From the NCBI RefSeq assembly GCF_005503015.1, contig NZ_SCOL01000001.1, positions 1 through 64,000 on the forward strand: a stretch of 64,000 nt of DNA. The letters run 5' to 3'. Within the stretch, counting starts at the first letter, position 1, and the number at the start of each line of letters is the position of its first letter. The position numbers and the translations under genes are program-made. Below are positions 54,606 to 62,661 of this stretch, one piece after another. Source of the DNA: Bacillus sp. E(2018) (GTDB lineage: Bacteria; Bacillota; Bacilli; Bacillales; Fictibacillaceae). The notes beneath the pieces are model-generated. The model saw only the letters and a program-made list of their open reading frames with translations, did no database searches and had not been told where the DNA came from.

Positions 54606-55010
54606 ATGAAACCGATAAAAAGTAGTCTCGAAAACGAGTGTTGCGCACTGAATGAAGCGGAAGAAGTTTTGAAAGGGATGGGCTTTTCTTACGGAGGAAA
54701 CTGGGATTATGATCACGGATATTTTGATTATAAGCTGGACGATGAAGTAGGATACACGTTTTTAAGAATTCCTTTTAAAGCCATTGATGGTCAGTTAGAT
54801 AAGAAAGATACGACGATTCAATTTGGTGAACCCTTTTTGTTGGCTCACAAATATCAGGTAGGTCTTGATGATAACGCTGAAACAGGGAACATCTCAGGAA
54901 GCTTTAATCAGTTTTCAGAACCGCAAGATCCTGATGCAACGGTTGATCAAAAGTGGATTGGCATCGCTAAAGATTTAGTAAAAAAGGTAGAAACTGCGGT
55001 ATTAAATTAA
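54606..55010 (+). CDS. yugN: YugN-like family protein
   Basis: Cytosolic protein of 134 aa. It has the family pattern ALNEAEEVLKGMGFSYGGNWDYDHGYFDYKLD (about residues 14-45, here by ends) and GYTFLRIPFKA. Function unknown. The ATG at 54606 is eight bases after AAGGGGTG; a GTG at 54597 lies within that site. It lies between pgi and yugO as in B. subtilis. Confidence 0.87.
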   Translation: MKPIKSSLENECCALNEAEEVLKGMGFSYGGNWDYDHGYFDYKLDDEVGYTFLRIPFKAIDGQLDKKDTTIQFGEPFLLAHKYQVGLDDNAETGNISGSFNQFSEPQDPDATVDQKWIGIAKDLVKKVETAVLN

Positions 55011-55011
55011 A

Positions 55012-55043
55012 AAACAGATAGAAGTGATCACTATCTGTTTTTC
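55012..55043. terminator. Bidirectional terminator between yugN and yugO
   Basis: Stem AAACAGATAG/CTATCTGTTT with loop AAGTGATCA, with A and T runs on both sides. Confidence 0.82.
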
Positions 55044-55046
55044 CTA

Positions 55047-55811
55047 TCATATCTCTTTTTCAAGGCTAGAAACCATCGCGTGTGAAGCAAGATTAGAGGT
55101 GTGTATAATTTGATTAGCACCTGCTCTTTTTGCGTTAGTCGTTTGCTCTGTTGTTAACACTTCTGCATGAATAGATACATTAGGATTTAAGCCTCTAGCC
55201 GTAAGAATCGATAGAATCGTATTCGTATCAGCTTCATATTCCTTTAAGTTCGCATCTGCTGTAATTAGAATAGTATGTGCCTGCTGAATGTGAGCCATCA
55301 ACCACGTATGATCTTCACTGGGCTTAGCATGGATAAAGTGGATACCTTCAACATATAATGGATTTTCTTTTAAAGACTCATCAATTAGAACGATATGGTT
55401 GGATTTAAGTTTATCTTTAAGAGCTTGAATAGTATGTCTAGCCCTTTCGTTCCAACCGACTATAATAAAGTGATCTTTGTTCTTATACATACTTTTCCCC
55501 TCGAAAAAACGATTTTCTCTTTTCACAACAGAACTTGCTAGATGGACGGTTAAAAAAGCAAAAAAAGATGCGCCTATGAACACAAGGAAGATAGCTAATA
55601 ATCTTACTTGCGTTGTTTCTGGAGTGAAGTCTCCATATCCAACCGTCCCTGCCGTAATAACTGCCCAATAGAATCCTTCAAATAACGTCGAAAATGTTTC
55701 CTTTTCTAAGAGGTGAGCTAAACCAGCGCTTAAGAATAGTATGCTAAAAAGAATAATGGCAAGGCGAATCAGCATCGGCATTCTTAAATAAGCGTAATAA
55801 ATTGATCGCAT
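55047..55811 (-). CDS. yugO: YugO-like potassium channel with short RCK domain
   Basis: Ion channel subunit of 254 aa. Two membrane helices (about residues 13-33 and 67-95) flank a pore loop with the selectivity filter TVGYGD (about residues 56-61). A TrkA-N/RCK Rossmann domain (FIIVGWNERARHTIQALK, VLIDESL) follows. B. subtilis YugO passes potassium in biofilm signalling. Compared with my recollection of YugO (about 330 aa), the end after the Rossmann domain is missing, and a terminator follows at once. In B. subtilis mstX precedes yugO; here mstX is at 58198 on the other strand. Confidence 0.82.
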   Translation of the reverse strand: MRSIYYAYLRMPMLIRLAIILFSILFLSAGLAHLLEKETFSTLFEGFYWAVITAGTVGYGDFTPETTQVRLLAIFLVFIGASFFAFLTVHLASSVVKRENRFFEGKSMYKNKDHFIIVGWNERARHTIQALKDKLKSNHIVLIDESLKENPLYVEGIHFIHAKPSEDHTWLMAHIQQAHTILITADANLKEYEADTNTILSILTARGLNPNVSIHAEVLTTEQTTNAKRAGANQIIHTSNLASHAMVSSLEKEI

Positions 55812-55871
55812 ACAAACACTCTCCTCCTATTCTCACTATTGCCATAAAAGCTAGGTATGTATACGGTATGT

Positions 55872-55906
55872 AAAACAAAAACCCCAAGACTAGTCTTGGG
55901 GTCTTT
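55872..55906 (-). terminator. Terminator of rsgI
   Basis: Perfect palindrome ACCCCAAGACTAGTCTTGGGGT (55881-55902, given by ends), followed on the minus strand by five T then GTTTT. Confidence 0.85.
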
Positions 55907-55909
55907 CCG

Positions 55910-57601
55910 TTATGAAGCTTCTTCTAAAAGAGGTTTTTCAATGGGAGAATCTGATGCTACTTCATTCTCTTCGGTTTGTTGTGGTGCTTTAGTAGCTTCA
56001 GCCTGTTCAACTTCTTGTGTGAATGCTGAAGTTGGTGTAGGGCATGAGTGTTCTTTTGAAACATTTTGATGATAAGTGGCTAGTGCTCTTTGTTTTAACT
56101 CAGCATCAGTAACATGTGATGTTACTTTAATGCGAACTTCTATTACGATTCCATCAATAATAATTTCAATGTAAATCCAATGTTCTTTAGGAGTCTCCTC
56201 TTTAGGAGTCTCCTCTTTAGGAGTCTCCTCTTTAGGAGTCTCCTCTTTAGGAGTCTCCTCTTTAGGAGTCTCCTCTTTAGGAGTCTCCTCTTTAGGAGTT
56301 TCCTCTTTAGGAGTTTCCTCTTTAGGAGTCTCCTCTTTAGGAGTTTCCTCTTTAGGAGTCTCTACCTTTGGAGTTTCTTCCTTAGGTGCTTCTTTAGGAA
56401 TATTTTCTTTCGGTACTTCGGGTTTAGGTTTTTCCTCTTTAGGTAATTCATGTTTCGGTTTATCTTCTACAGGCTTTTCCTGTTTAGGTCTCTCATCCTT
56501 TGGTGCTATGACTACAGGTGTACTCTTTGTAGGAGCTTTGTGTGCATTTTTGTCTTGGTCTCCTGCAGAAGCGGCAGGGGTAGTTACATGTTTTTCTGGC
56601 TCATTTTTTACTGGTTTCTCAGCGGGCTTCTCTTCCTTTTTTGGAGCAGAAGGAATTTCAGCATGACTGACTGGTAATTCGAACGTTTTCTTTTTCTGAG
56701 GTTCTTGTTCTTTTTCTTGAACTGCTATGATTTCCTTCTCAATCTTTATCTCGTTACTTGAATCTTTTATATCTAAGATAGGAAGAGGTGGTTCATATAC
56801 AAGATCCTCTTTTTTGTTATCAGAGCTATCAACGGTTTCAATATCTTCTTCTAAAAGCTCTTTAATCGGCCCTACCTTTTCAGAGATTTCTTCAATAGTA
56901 AGACTTGAGATTTCATTCTTTGTGATGTTCATACCTGACTTCTTAGCTGCCTTATATATCGCATAGTGACCAGGTGACATTTTCATTTTTTTGGATTGCT
57001 CGCGTTCTTTAGAACTCATCACGATGGTGGTCATCTCTATCGATTTCTTTTTAGCCTTCTCCGTCATAACTTTATTCACTTGTTGTTTAATTTCTTTTTC
57101 TTTATCAGCTGGTATTTCCTCAGATAAAGTTGTAGTAATTAATACTTCTTCCTTTGACTTCAGATAGCCAAGGTCTTCACATGTATCAAAAATAAGGTCA
57201 GTTACATGTTCGATATTTTCATTCTCCCAATCGTTCAATCGATCAAGAACCATATGTCCTTGCTGATTATAAGCAAAGATATCCAGAACTTTCATATCTT
57301 CATCGATCTTTAACTCGAGACTAGGATCCATGTTTATACCCACATATGCATATGCGCCAGGTCCTGATACCGGTGCAAGCACTTGAAAGAACAAGAGGAA
57401 GATCGCTAAAGCTACAGCAGTTCCAGTTTTCCAGTTAAAGATAGAAAAAGCAGTTTTTTTGTGCTCTTGTTTTACTGGAAGACGGATTTCTTGACCGACC
57501 ATATAGGCAGCGTTGGTATTTCTAATCTTTTTAAATTCTCCGCCCTCAGCAAGAACGATGACATGGCGTTTGTTAACTTCTACAATAATCGCTTTGTTCA
57601 T
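55910..57601 (-). CDS. rsgI: RsgI-type anti-sigma factor with TPKEE repeat
   Basis: Membrane protein of 563 aa. An N-terminal RsgI_N anti-sigma domain (about residues 1-50; IIVEVNKRHVIVLAEGGEF) is followed by one membrane helix (about 60-78). The outer domain starts YAYVGINMDPSLELKID, where Asp92-Pro93 stands in place of the Asn-Pro expected at the self-cleavage site of RsgI proteins. A long charged, Pro-rich linker contains about eleven exact TPKEE units. A C-terminal segment WIYIEIIIDGIVIEVRIKV follows. The start overlaps the stop of the SigI-like gene by one base. It would normally hold SigI at the membrane. Confidence 0.85.
   Translation of the reverse strand: MNKAIIVEVNKRHVIVLAEGGEFKKIRNTNAAYMVGQEIRLPVKQEHKKTAFSIFNWKTGTAVALAIFLLFFQVLAPVSGPGAYAYVGINMDPSLELKIDEDMKVLDIFAYNQQGHMVLDRLNDWENENIEHVTDLIFDTCEDLGYLKSKEEVLITTTLSEEIPADKEKEIKQQVNKVMTEKAKKKSIEMTTIVMSSKEREQSKKMKMSPGHYAIYKAAKKSGMNITKNEISSLTIEEISEKVGPIKELLEEDIETVDSSDNKKEDLVYEPPLPILDIKDSSNEIKIEKEIIAVQEKEQEPQKKKTFELPVSHAEIPSAPKKEEKPAEKPVKNEPEKHVTTPAASAGDQDKNAHKAPTKSTPVVIAPKDERPKQEKPVEDKPKHELPKEEKPKPEVPKENIPKEAPKEETPKVETPKEETPKEETPKEETPKEETPKEETPKEETPKEETPKEETPKEETPKEETPKEETPKEHWIYIEIIIDGIVIEVRIKVTSHVTDAELKQRALATYHQNVSKEHSCPTPTSAFTQEVEQAEATKAPQQTEENEVASDSPIEKPLLEEAS
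56186..56370 (-). repeat. 15-bp tandem repeat inside rsgI, about 12 units
   Basis: The unit GGAGTCTCCTCTTTA (plus strand) is repeated head to tail with only single C/T changes. It encodes TPKEE on the minus strand. The number of units is likely to vary by slippage. Confidence 0.92.
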
Positions 57602-58032
57602 TAGTGTTTTCCTCCCGTGCCAGGAACATATTGCAGCAACACTTGATAATTTTCTATAAAAATAAGGGTTAGAGCGGTTATGTATTCTCGCTGTTTTTTC
57701 ATGGTGTGCTTCTGATGCTGTGTACTTTCATTATGAAGAAGGGGCAACCGTTTCCACGTTAGAAAGTAATTCCGCATCTCAGGATCTTTTGAGATTTCTT
57801 CAGCAACTTTTATGGCTTGATGTCTGTTTTCAACATCCTTTGGAGTGCTGGAGACTAAGTGACTAAACTCTATTCCATATTCTTTAAGCCGCATTTTAAA
57901 ATGCGATATTTCTTTTGCAGGATCTGGTTCATCCGTGGCATTCGTGCATAGACTCAACGATGAATGTGAAGACGGTGTTTCAAATGCAGGCTGCAATGAT
58001 TTATTTTTTTTCGTAAACCAACGGCGGATCAA
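57601..58032 (-). CDS. SigI-like protein lacking the sigma-2 domain
   Basis: Protein of 143 aa. Residues about 40-135 (EISHFKMRLKEYGIEFSHL, NRHQAIKVAEEIS, then a helix-turn-helix-like stretch and REYITALTLIFIENYQ) align with the C-terminal domain of B. subtilis SigI as I recall it. The N-terminal sigma-2 domain, which binds core polymerase and the -10 element, is absent; a polar 40-residue segment replaces it. No missing half lies upstream. The start is TTG at 58032 after GGAAGGAGGGGG. It overlaps rsgI (TAATG), so the pair is co-translated. It could titrate RsgI or bind DNA without core. Confidence 0.75.
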   Translation of the reverse strand: MIRRWFTKKNKSLQPAFETPSSHSSLSLCTNATDEPDPAKEISHFKMRLKEYGIEFSHLVSSTPKDVENRHQAIKVAEEISKDPEMRNYFLTWKRLPLLHNESTQHQKHTMKKQREYITALTLIFIENYQVLLQYVPGTGGKH

Positions 58033-58197
58033 TTGTTCCCCCTCCTTCCAACCAATATGTAAAATAATATATTTCAAGATAATAATAACCAAATTATTAT
58101 AGTATACTTTCCTATGAAAAAATAGGGAAGAAAGTCACAAGAGTAAATGTTTATGGAGTTTGATAGCACTCATAGATGGAAAAGCTGAGAATGGGTG

Positions 58198-58464
58198 ATG
58201 AAGTTGAAATATAATAAGGAAGATCGAGAGAAATATAGTGAAGCGATAGACCGCATGCAAGAGGGTTTAGACAGCATGATTGATTTGTACAATGAAGCTG
58301 AAGATGATGAAGAGCTTATTCAATACGATGAGGAAGTTATAACGGCAATCAGGCAAGCCAAAGAAAGCTATGGAGAAGATTTTATCAACCAAAAGATAAA
58401 CACGATCGTTAAAGAAGTGCTCTCACTCATGCAAGGGGGTCAGACCCCCGACAAAGACAAATAG
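58198..58464 (+). CDS. mstX: Mistic (MstX) homologue
   Basis: Acidic helical protein of 88 aa. The core AIDRMQEGLDSMIDLYNEAE (residues about 16-35), then IRQAKESYGEDFINQKINTIVKEVLSL, matches B. subtilis Mistic, a membrane-integrating protein that lacks a signal peptide and promotes insertion of the channel YugO. Short (about 84 aa) Mistic forms occur in relatives. Start is uncertain: GTG 58195, ATG 58198 or TTG 58204, all near GGGTGATG. The divergent SigI-like gene lies 160 bases away. The end codes across a GGGGGTCAGACCCCC palindrome. Confidence 0.82.
   Translation: MKLKYNKEDREKYSEAIDRMQEGLDSMIDLYNEAEDDEELIQYDEEVITAIRQAKESYGEDFINQKINTIVKEVLSLMQGGQTPDKDK
58436..58450. repeat. GGGGGTCAGACCCCC palindrome in the mstX 3' end
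   Basis: A perfect inverted repeat with a one-base centre lies in the last codons of mstX. It is far more GC-rich than its surroundings. It codes for the GGQTPD part of the tail. Confidence 0.7.
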
Positions 58465-58508
58465 CGCTTCTTTGTCTATCTGATGAGGACACTATTAACC
58501 TCCAGCAC

Positions 58509-58553
58509 TTAAACACCCGCCTTCAGTCATTTCAGAAGGCGGGTGTTTGTGTT
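58509..58553 (+). terminator. Terminator of mstX
   Basis: Perfect 13-bp stem AACACCCGCCTTC/GAAGGCGGGTGTT, followed by TGTGTTGTT. Confidence 0.8.
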
Positions 58554-58570
58554 GTTATAGAATTTACTTA

Positions 58571-58921
58571 TTATAAAACATATAAAAAGATAGGAAAAAT
58601 GTTCCAACATAACCATAGTGTAAGTACAAATAAGATAGTGATTGGAATAGACACTGTGTATTGAATCCATCTTGTCGTGTCTGAACTGAGCTGCCACACT
58701 TTACGAACGACAAGGATGAACAGAGGTATGGTCAATAGAAGAAAGAATACTCTTACCCAATATACATAAGTCACGGTATCAGGTGTTAAAGAGAATAAAG
58801 AGATGAAGCACACGATGCCTATTATTCCATATAGGGGCCAGATGACTTGTTTCATCTTCTTAGAATCATGTATCGTTAGAAGATAGAAACCAATCATGCA
58901 GATAATGGTGAATTCGATCAT
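58571..58921 (-). CDS. Hypothetical four-helix membrane protein
   Basis: Membrane protein of 116 aa with four hydrophobic segments (about residues 3-16, 27-46, 54-73 and 90-113). Basic loops lie between them (HDSKKMKQ, VRKVWQ). No motif is recognised. The ATG follows TTAGGAGGGTC, a strong site. It is divergent from the flavin reductase gene and seems to be a single gene. Confidence 0.72.
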   Translation of the reverse strand: MIEFTIICMIGFYLLTIHDSKKMKQVIWPLYGIIGIVCFISLFSLTPDTVTYVYWVRVFFLLLTIPLFILVVRKVWQLSSDTTRWIQYTVSIPITILFVLTLWLCWNIFPIFLYVL

Positions 58922-59041
58922 TGTAGACCCTCCTAACCTGTTATCTTTTACTCTATTCTTTGATTTTATTTTTTATGAGATTACGATGCAATGAAGCGGA
59001 ATTCTACCATTAAAATGATTCATAACAGAAAGGTGATAGAG

Positions 59042-59593
59042 ATGAAAATTGCAGTAATTAACGGTAGCTCTAGAGAAAACGGAAATACGGATGCTTTGAC
59101 ACAAAAGGCATTAGACGGAATTCACTATACTTCTTTTTACCTCAAAAACTACAAAGTAAATCCTATAGATGATCAGCGCCATGACGCAGGGGGCTTTCAT
59201 AAGGTAGATGACGATTATGAAGAATTAATTAAACAGATCCTACAGCACGATGTGCTTATTTTTGCTACACCTGTTTATTGGTATGGAATGAGTGGAGTAA
59301 TGAAAAATTTTGTAGATCGATTCTCACAGAGTTTAAGAGATGGAACATTGAACTTTAAGAAAAGAATGAGCGATAAAATAGCTTATGTTATTACAGTAGG
59401 TGGAGATCATCCACGGATAAAAGCCCTTCCTCTGATTCAGCAATTTCAATATATATTCGACTTTTTGGGTACTGAATTTGCTGGCTATTTAATAGGAGAA
59501 GCAAACGCACCTCAGGAGATATTAGCCGACCCAAAAAGCTTAAGAGATGCTCTATCTTTTAATAACGTTTTATCAAAGCACACTGAAAAATAA
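59042..59593 (+). CDS. NAD(P)H-dependent FMN reductase-like flavoprotein
   Basis: Flavodoxin-fold oxidoreductase of 183 aa. The phosphate loop NGSSRENGNTDALT (about residues 7-20) and TPVYWYGMSGVMKNFVDR (about residues 80-97) are typical of the NADPH-dependent FMN reductase and NAD(P)H oxidoreductase families. The substrate is not known; quinones, azo dyes or free flavin are possible. The ATG at 59042 follows AAAGGTG; a longer frame to 58991 is unsupported. Confidence 0.85.
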   Translation: MKIAVINGSSRENGNTDALTQKALDGIHYTSFYLKNYKVNPIDDQRHDAGGFHKVDDDYEELIKQILQHDVLIFATPVYWYGMSGVMKNFVDRFSQSLRDGTLNFKKRMSDKIAYVITVGGDHPRIKALPLIQQFQYIFDFLGTEFAGYLIGEANAPQEILADPKSLRDALSFNNVLSKHTEK

Positions 59594-59608
59594 TCAGTGT
59601 GTTTTTGT
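59575..59608 (+). terminator. Terminator of the flavin reductase gene
   Basis: Stem CACACTGA/TCAGTGTG (59579-59586 with 59594-59601), followed by five T. It overlaps the stop. The 220 bases from here to the kinase gene hold nothing else I can name. Confidence 0.82.
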
Positions 59609-59825
59609 ATTTATTAAAAATAGGTTTTCTATCAAATGTCTATATGATCAAAGCTCCTTTAGAAGAGTTAACCTGTCTCATTCAATTCCAGATGTATATG
59701 ATGAAACGATCATGCAAATCCAATAAGAGGAAAATAACACTTGTGTTTTTTTGTGTTTAATAGAAAAATAGAGAAAAGGCATTTCTTGTAAATACTTTAA
59801 AAATAATTCAACAAGGATGTAGAAC

Positions 59826-61649
59826 ATGCGAGAAACTTCGTTTGAATTACAAAATACAAAACAAATGATGCACACGTTCTATGAAGCGGTTAATAGCGGG
59901 ATTATCGTTTTAGAACCATGTGGCACGATTCTTTATGCCAATACAAAAGCGTGTGGCATGTTAAGATTGATTGATTCTGAAATTGAAGGCGCATTTCTAT
60001 ATGAGCTCCCATTCTTTATTACTGATTCAAAAAGTGAGAAATGGTCACTTAAAGAAGCTTACCTTCAATTGATAAAAAGCAATACACGAGAATATCAAGT
60101 CGAAATAGATGTAATTTGTAAAAACACAGGCTTTTCGTCTGCGTTGTCTGTTTCAATCGTTCCTCTTAAAAATAATGCGGGCGAACTATCAGTGATCACT
60201 CTAACGGATAATCAGCAGTTGAAACGTACAGAAAAAAACTTAAATCGCAGTCAGCAGCGTTTTTACTCGCTAGTCAATTCAATGGAAGACACCGTCTTTA
60301 CGTTAGACACTAATTTTATACATACAGGCATCTATGGGCGATGGATGGAGAAACATGGTGTGAAGCCATCCTACTTTTTAGGTAAGACTGTGCGCGAGGT
60401 TTTTGGCGCTGAGATTGCTGATGGACAAGAGAAGGCATGTCATCTCGTTTTGAAAGGCAAATCTCAGTTTTACGAGTGGAGTAATGTCCGTGATGGTGAA
60501 CGTCTCTACTATCAGGCGATCCTCTCTCCTATCAATAATGATCAAGGCCAAGTTGAAGGTATTGTTGGTGTTTCTAGAGATATCACTCAAAGTAAGAGGA
60601 TGGAACTGGGACTTCGAGAGAGTGAAGAGAGATTCCGTCAATTTGCTGAGAATGCAAAAGACATCTTTTGGATGCAAGATTATCAAACACATAAACTTCT
60701 TTACATATCAAAAGCTTTTAAGCAAATATGGGATGGAGAAGAGAGTGAACTTATTGAATCTGTTTTTACAGACGTTCACTCGGAAGATCAAGAAGCAGTC
60801 TCAGCGTTCATAAAATCGATCGCACAAGGTGAATCACAGATTGAATACCGCATACATGGCAAAAATAACAGAGTCCGCTGGATTCGAACGAGAGCATTTC
60901 CAATCACCAATGGCGAGGAAGAAATATATCGAATCGCGGGTATTTCAGAAGATATAACTGATTTAAAAGAAAAAGAAGAGTTGCTTAGAAAGTCTGATAA
61001 ACTCACAGTCGTTGGTGAACTTGCTGCAGGCATCGCTCACGAGATCCGTAATCCGCTCACGAGTATAAAAGGATTCGTTCAACTCATGAAAGCTGATATG
61101 GAAGATCTTCATAGCGAGATCATCTTATCAGAGATGGATCGGATTGAATCGATCATTACTGAATTTTTAGTATTAGCTAAACCACATCAGGAAACTTTTT
61201 TTCAGCAGAGAAACGTGAATGATTTTATTAAACAGACAATTACGTTGTTAGATTCAGAAGCGAACCTTAATAACGTTCAATTTGAGACGCATTTAATGGA
61301 CGTGCCTCAGATTCTTTGTGAAGGAAATCAAATCAAACAAGTAATCATAAACGTGATCAAGAATGCTATAGAATCCATGGATAGCGGTGGAACTATTTTT
61401 GTAGAAACTGGGGCACATGATGAAGGCTATGTTTTTATTAAAGTTACTGATCAAGGAGTGGGAATCGGCGAAGAACGGCTTGCGAGACTTGGAGAACCTT
61501 TTTATTCTAATAAAGAAAAAGGCATAGGATTAGGGCTGATGGTTTCACTTAAAATCATAGAAAATCATCATGGAAACATTACCTTTGAAAGTATGTTGGA
61601 TATTGGGACAACGGTCACGATATTGCTGCCCACAAAGCTATTGCCATAA
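59826..61649 (+). CDS. Soluble PAS-domain sensor histidine kinase
   Basis: Histidine kinase of 607 aa with no membrane helix. Three PAS-like domains cover about residues 10-125, 140-255 and 262-385. The HisKA domain has the phosphorylated His in AHEIRNPLTSIKGFVQL (about residue 412). The ATPase domain shows N box NVIKNAIESM, G1 DQGVGIG and G2 KGIGLGL. The layout resembles the Bacillus sporulation kinases KinA and KinE, which feed phosphate to Spo0F, and no response regulator gene is adjacent, as expected of an orphan kinase. Role in sporulation is inference. Confidence 0.88.
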   Translation: MRETSFELQNTKQMMHTFYEAVNSGIIVLEPCGTILYANTKACGMLRLIDSEIEGAFLYELPFFITDSKSEKWSLKEAYLQLIKSNTREYQVEIDVICKNTGFSSALSVSIVPLKNNAGELSVITLTDNQQLKRTEKNLNRSQQRFYSLVNSMEDTVFTLDTNFIHTGIYGRWMEKHGVKPSYFLGKTVREVFGAEIADGQEKACHLVLKGKSQFYEWSNVRDGERLYYQAILSPINNDQGQVEGIVGVSRDITQSKRMELGLRESEERFRQFAENAKDIFWMQDYQTHKLLYISKAFKQIWDGEESELIESVFTDVHSEDQEAVSAFIKSIAQGESQIEYRIHGKNNRVRWIRTRAFPITNGEEEIYRIAGISEDITDLKEKEELLRKSDKLTVVGELAAGIAHEIRNPLTSIKGFVQLMKADMEDLHSEIILSEMDRIESIITEFLVLAKPHQETFFQQRNVNDFIKQTITLLDSEANLNNVQFETHLMDVPQILCEGNQIKQVIINVIKNAIESMDSGGTIFVETGAHDEGYVFIKVTDQGVGIGEERLARLGEPFYSNKEKGIGLGLMVSLKIIENHHGNITFESMLDIGTTVTILLPTKLLP

Positions 61650-61656
61650 AGATTCG

Positions 61657-61697
61657 ATAAAACACATTTCGGCTTGCTGAAATGTGTTTTATTTTGC
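61657..61697 (+). terminator. Terminator of the kinase gene
   Basis: Perfect 12-bp stem AAAACACATTTC/GAAATGTGTTTT, followed by ATTTTG. Confidence 0.82.
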
Positions 61698-61871
61698 TTG
61701 CTAAATAAGTGTTTACGGATTTTTTGTAAAGGGTAACCATATAAAAGATGCATGAAAAATCTGATCTTTTTGATAGATTTGAATTAACGTAAAATTGAGA
61801 ACATTTTCAATTCATGCTACCCTTGTCTAGTAGGGGGATCTACAAAAAAGGGATATTCAAGGAGGATAAGA

Positions 61872-62657
61872 ATGAAGGATTTCAAAAAGAAGATTAGTAT
61901 TTTAGCAGTCGTATTTTCAATGTTTGTTCTAGCTGCATGTGGCAGCAGTGAATCAAGTGACGGGGGTCCAGAGCTGAAAAACGAAGGTGAATTTAACTTC
62001 ATCGTATCAGGAGAGTTCCCTCCATTCAGTTCCGTTGATAAGGGTGGAGAACTAACAGGCTTTGATGTTGCAGTTGGTAAAGCGATTGCTAAAGAACTTG
62101 GCCTAAAGCCTGTTCCAGAAAAGTTTAAATTCCACGGCGCTGTATCAGCTATTAAGGCAGATCGTTTTGACGCAGCAGTGGCAAGCCATACAATCACTGA
62201 AGACCGAAAGAAAGCAGTGAATTTCAGCGAGCCTTATTATTACTCAGGTCCGGTAATCTTTACAAGACCAGACAGTGATATTAAAACAAAAGAAGATTTA
62301 AAAGGAAAAGAAGTTGCTGTTTCAAAAGGTTCTACCTATGAAAAATCTGCACAAGATTTCACAGATCAGATTAAAAACTATGACAGTGATGCGACAGCAT
62401 TGCGTGCGTTGAGTGAAGGGAAGCACGATGCAGTTATTACTGATGCAATAACGGGTAAACAAGCGATTGAAAAAGGATTTAAGATCGTGGAACAAGAGCA
62501 GCTTGGTACGAGTGAACAAGCGATCGCTATAAAAAAAGAAGATAAAGAATTGCTTAAAGCGGTAAATAAGGCATTAAAGAAAATGAAGGATAACGGTGAG
62601 CTTGCAAAGCTTAGTGAAGAATACGTCGGTGCTGATATCACGAAGAAGCCTGAATAA
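61872..62657 (+). CDS. Amino acid ABC transporter substrate-binding lipoprotein
   Basis: Extracellular solute-binding protein of family 3, 261 aa. The signal peptide ends in the lipobox LAACG (Cys about residue 23). GEFPPFSSVDKGGELTGFDVAVGKAIAKEL and the SHTITEDRKKAVNFSEPYYYSG segment (given by ends; amino acid carboxylate site Arg about 112) mark polar amino acid binding. The solute may be glutamine, cystine or a similar amino acid. The start follows AAGGAGGATAAG. It heads the operon with the permease and ATPase genes; no riboswitch is seen in the leader. Confidence 0.9.
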   Translation: MKDFKKKISILAVVFSMFVLAACGSSESSDGGPELKNEGEFNFIVSGEFPPFSSVDKGGELTGFDVAVGKAIAKELGLKPVPEKFKFHGAVSAIKADRFDAAVASHTITEDRKKAVNFSEPYYYSGPVIFTRPDSDIKTKEDLKGKEVAVSKGSTYEKSAQDFTDQIKNYDSDATALRALSEGKHDAVITDAITGKQAIEKGFKIVEQEQLGTSEQAIAIKKEDKELLKAVNKALKKMKDNGELAKLSEEYVGADITKKPE

Positions 62658-62661
62658 TGGT

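Noticed and set aside
56180..56446. 88-codon plus-strand frame with a RSLLF-type repeat
   Set aside because: It is the antisense reading of the 15-bp repeat in rsgI; repeats in multiples of three keep all frames open.
58033..58194. Frameshifted N-terminal half of SigI upstream of the short SigI-like gene
   Set aside because: Only about 160 bases separate it from mstX, too short for a sigma-2 domain, and no frame there resembles one.
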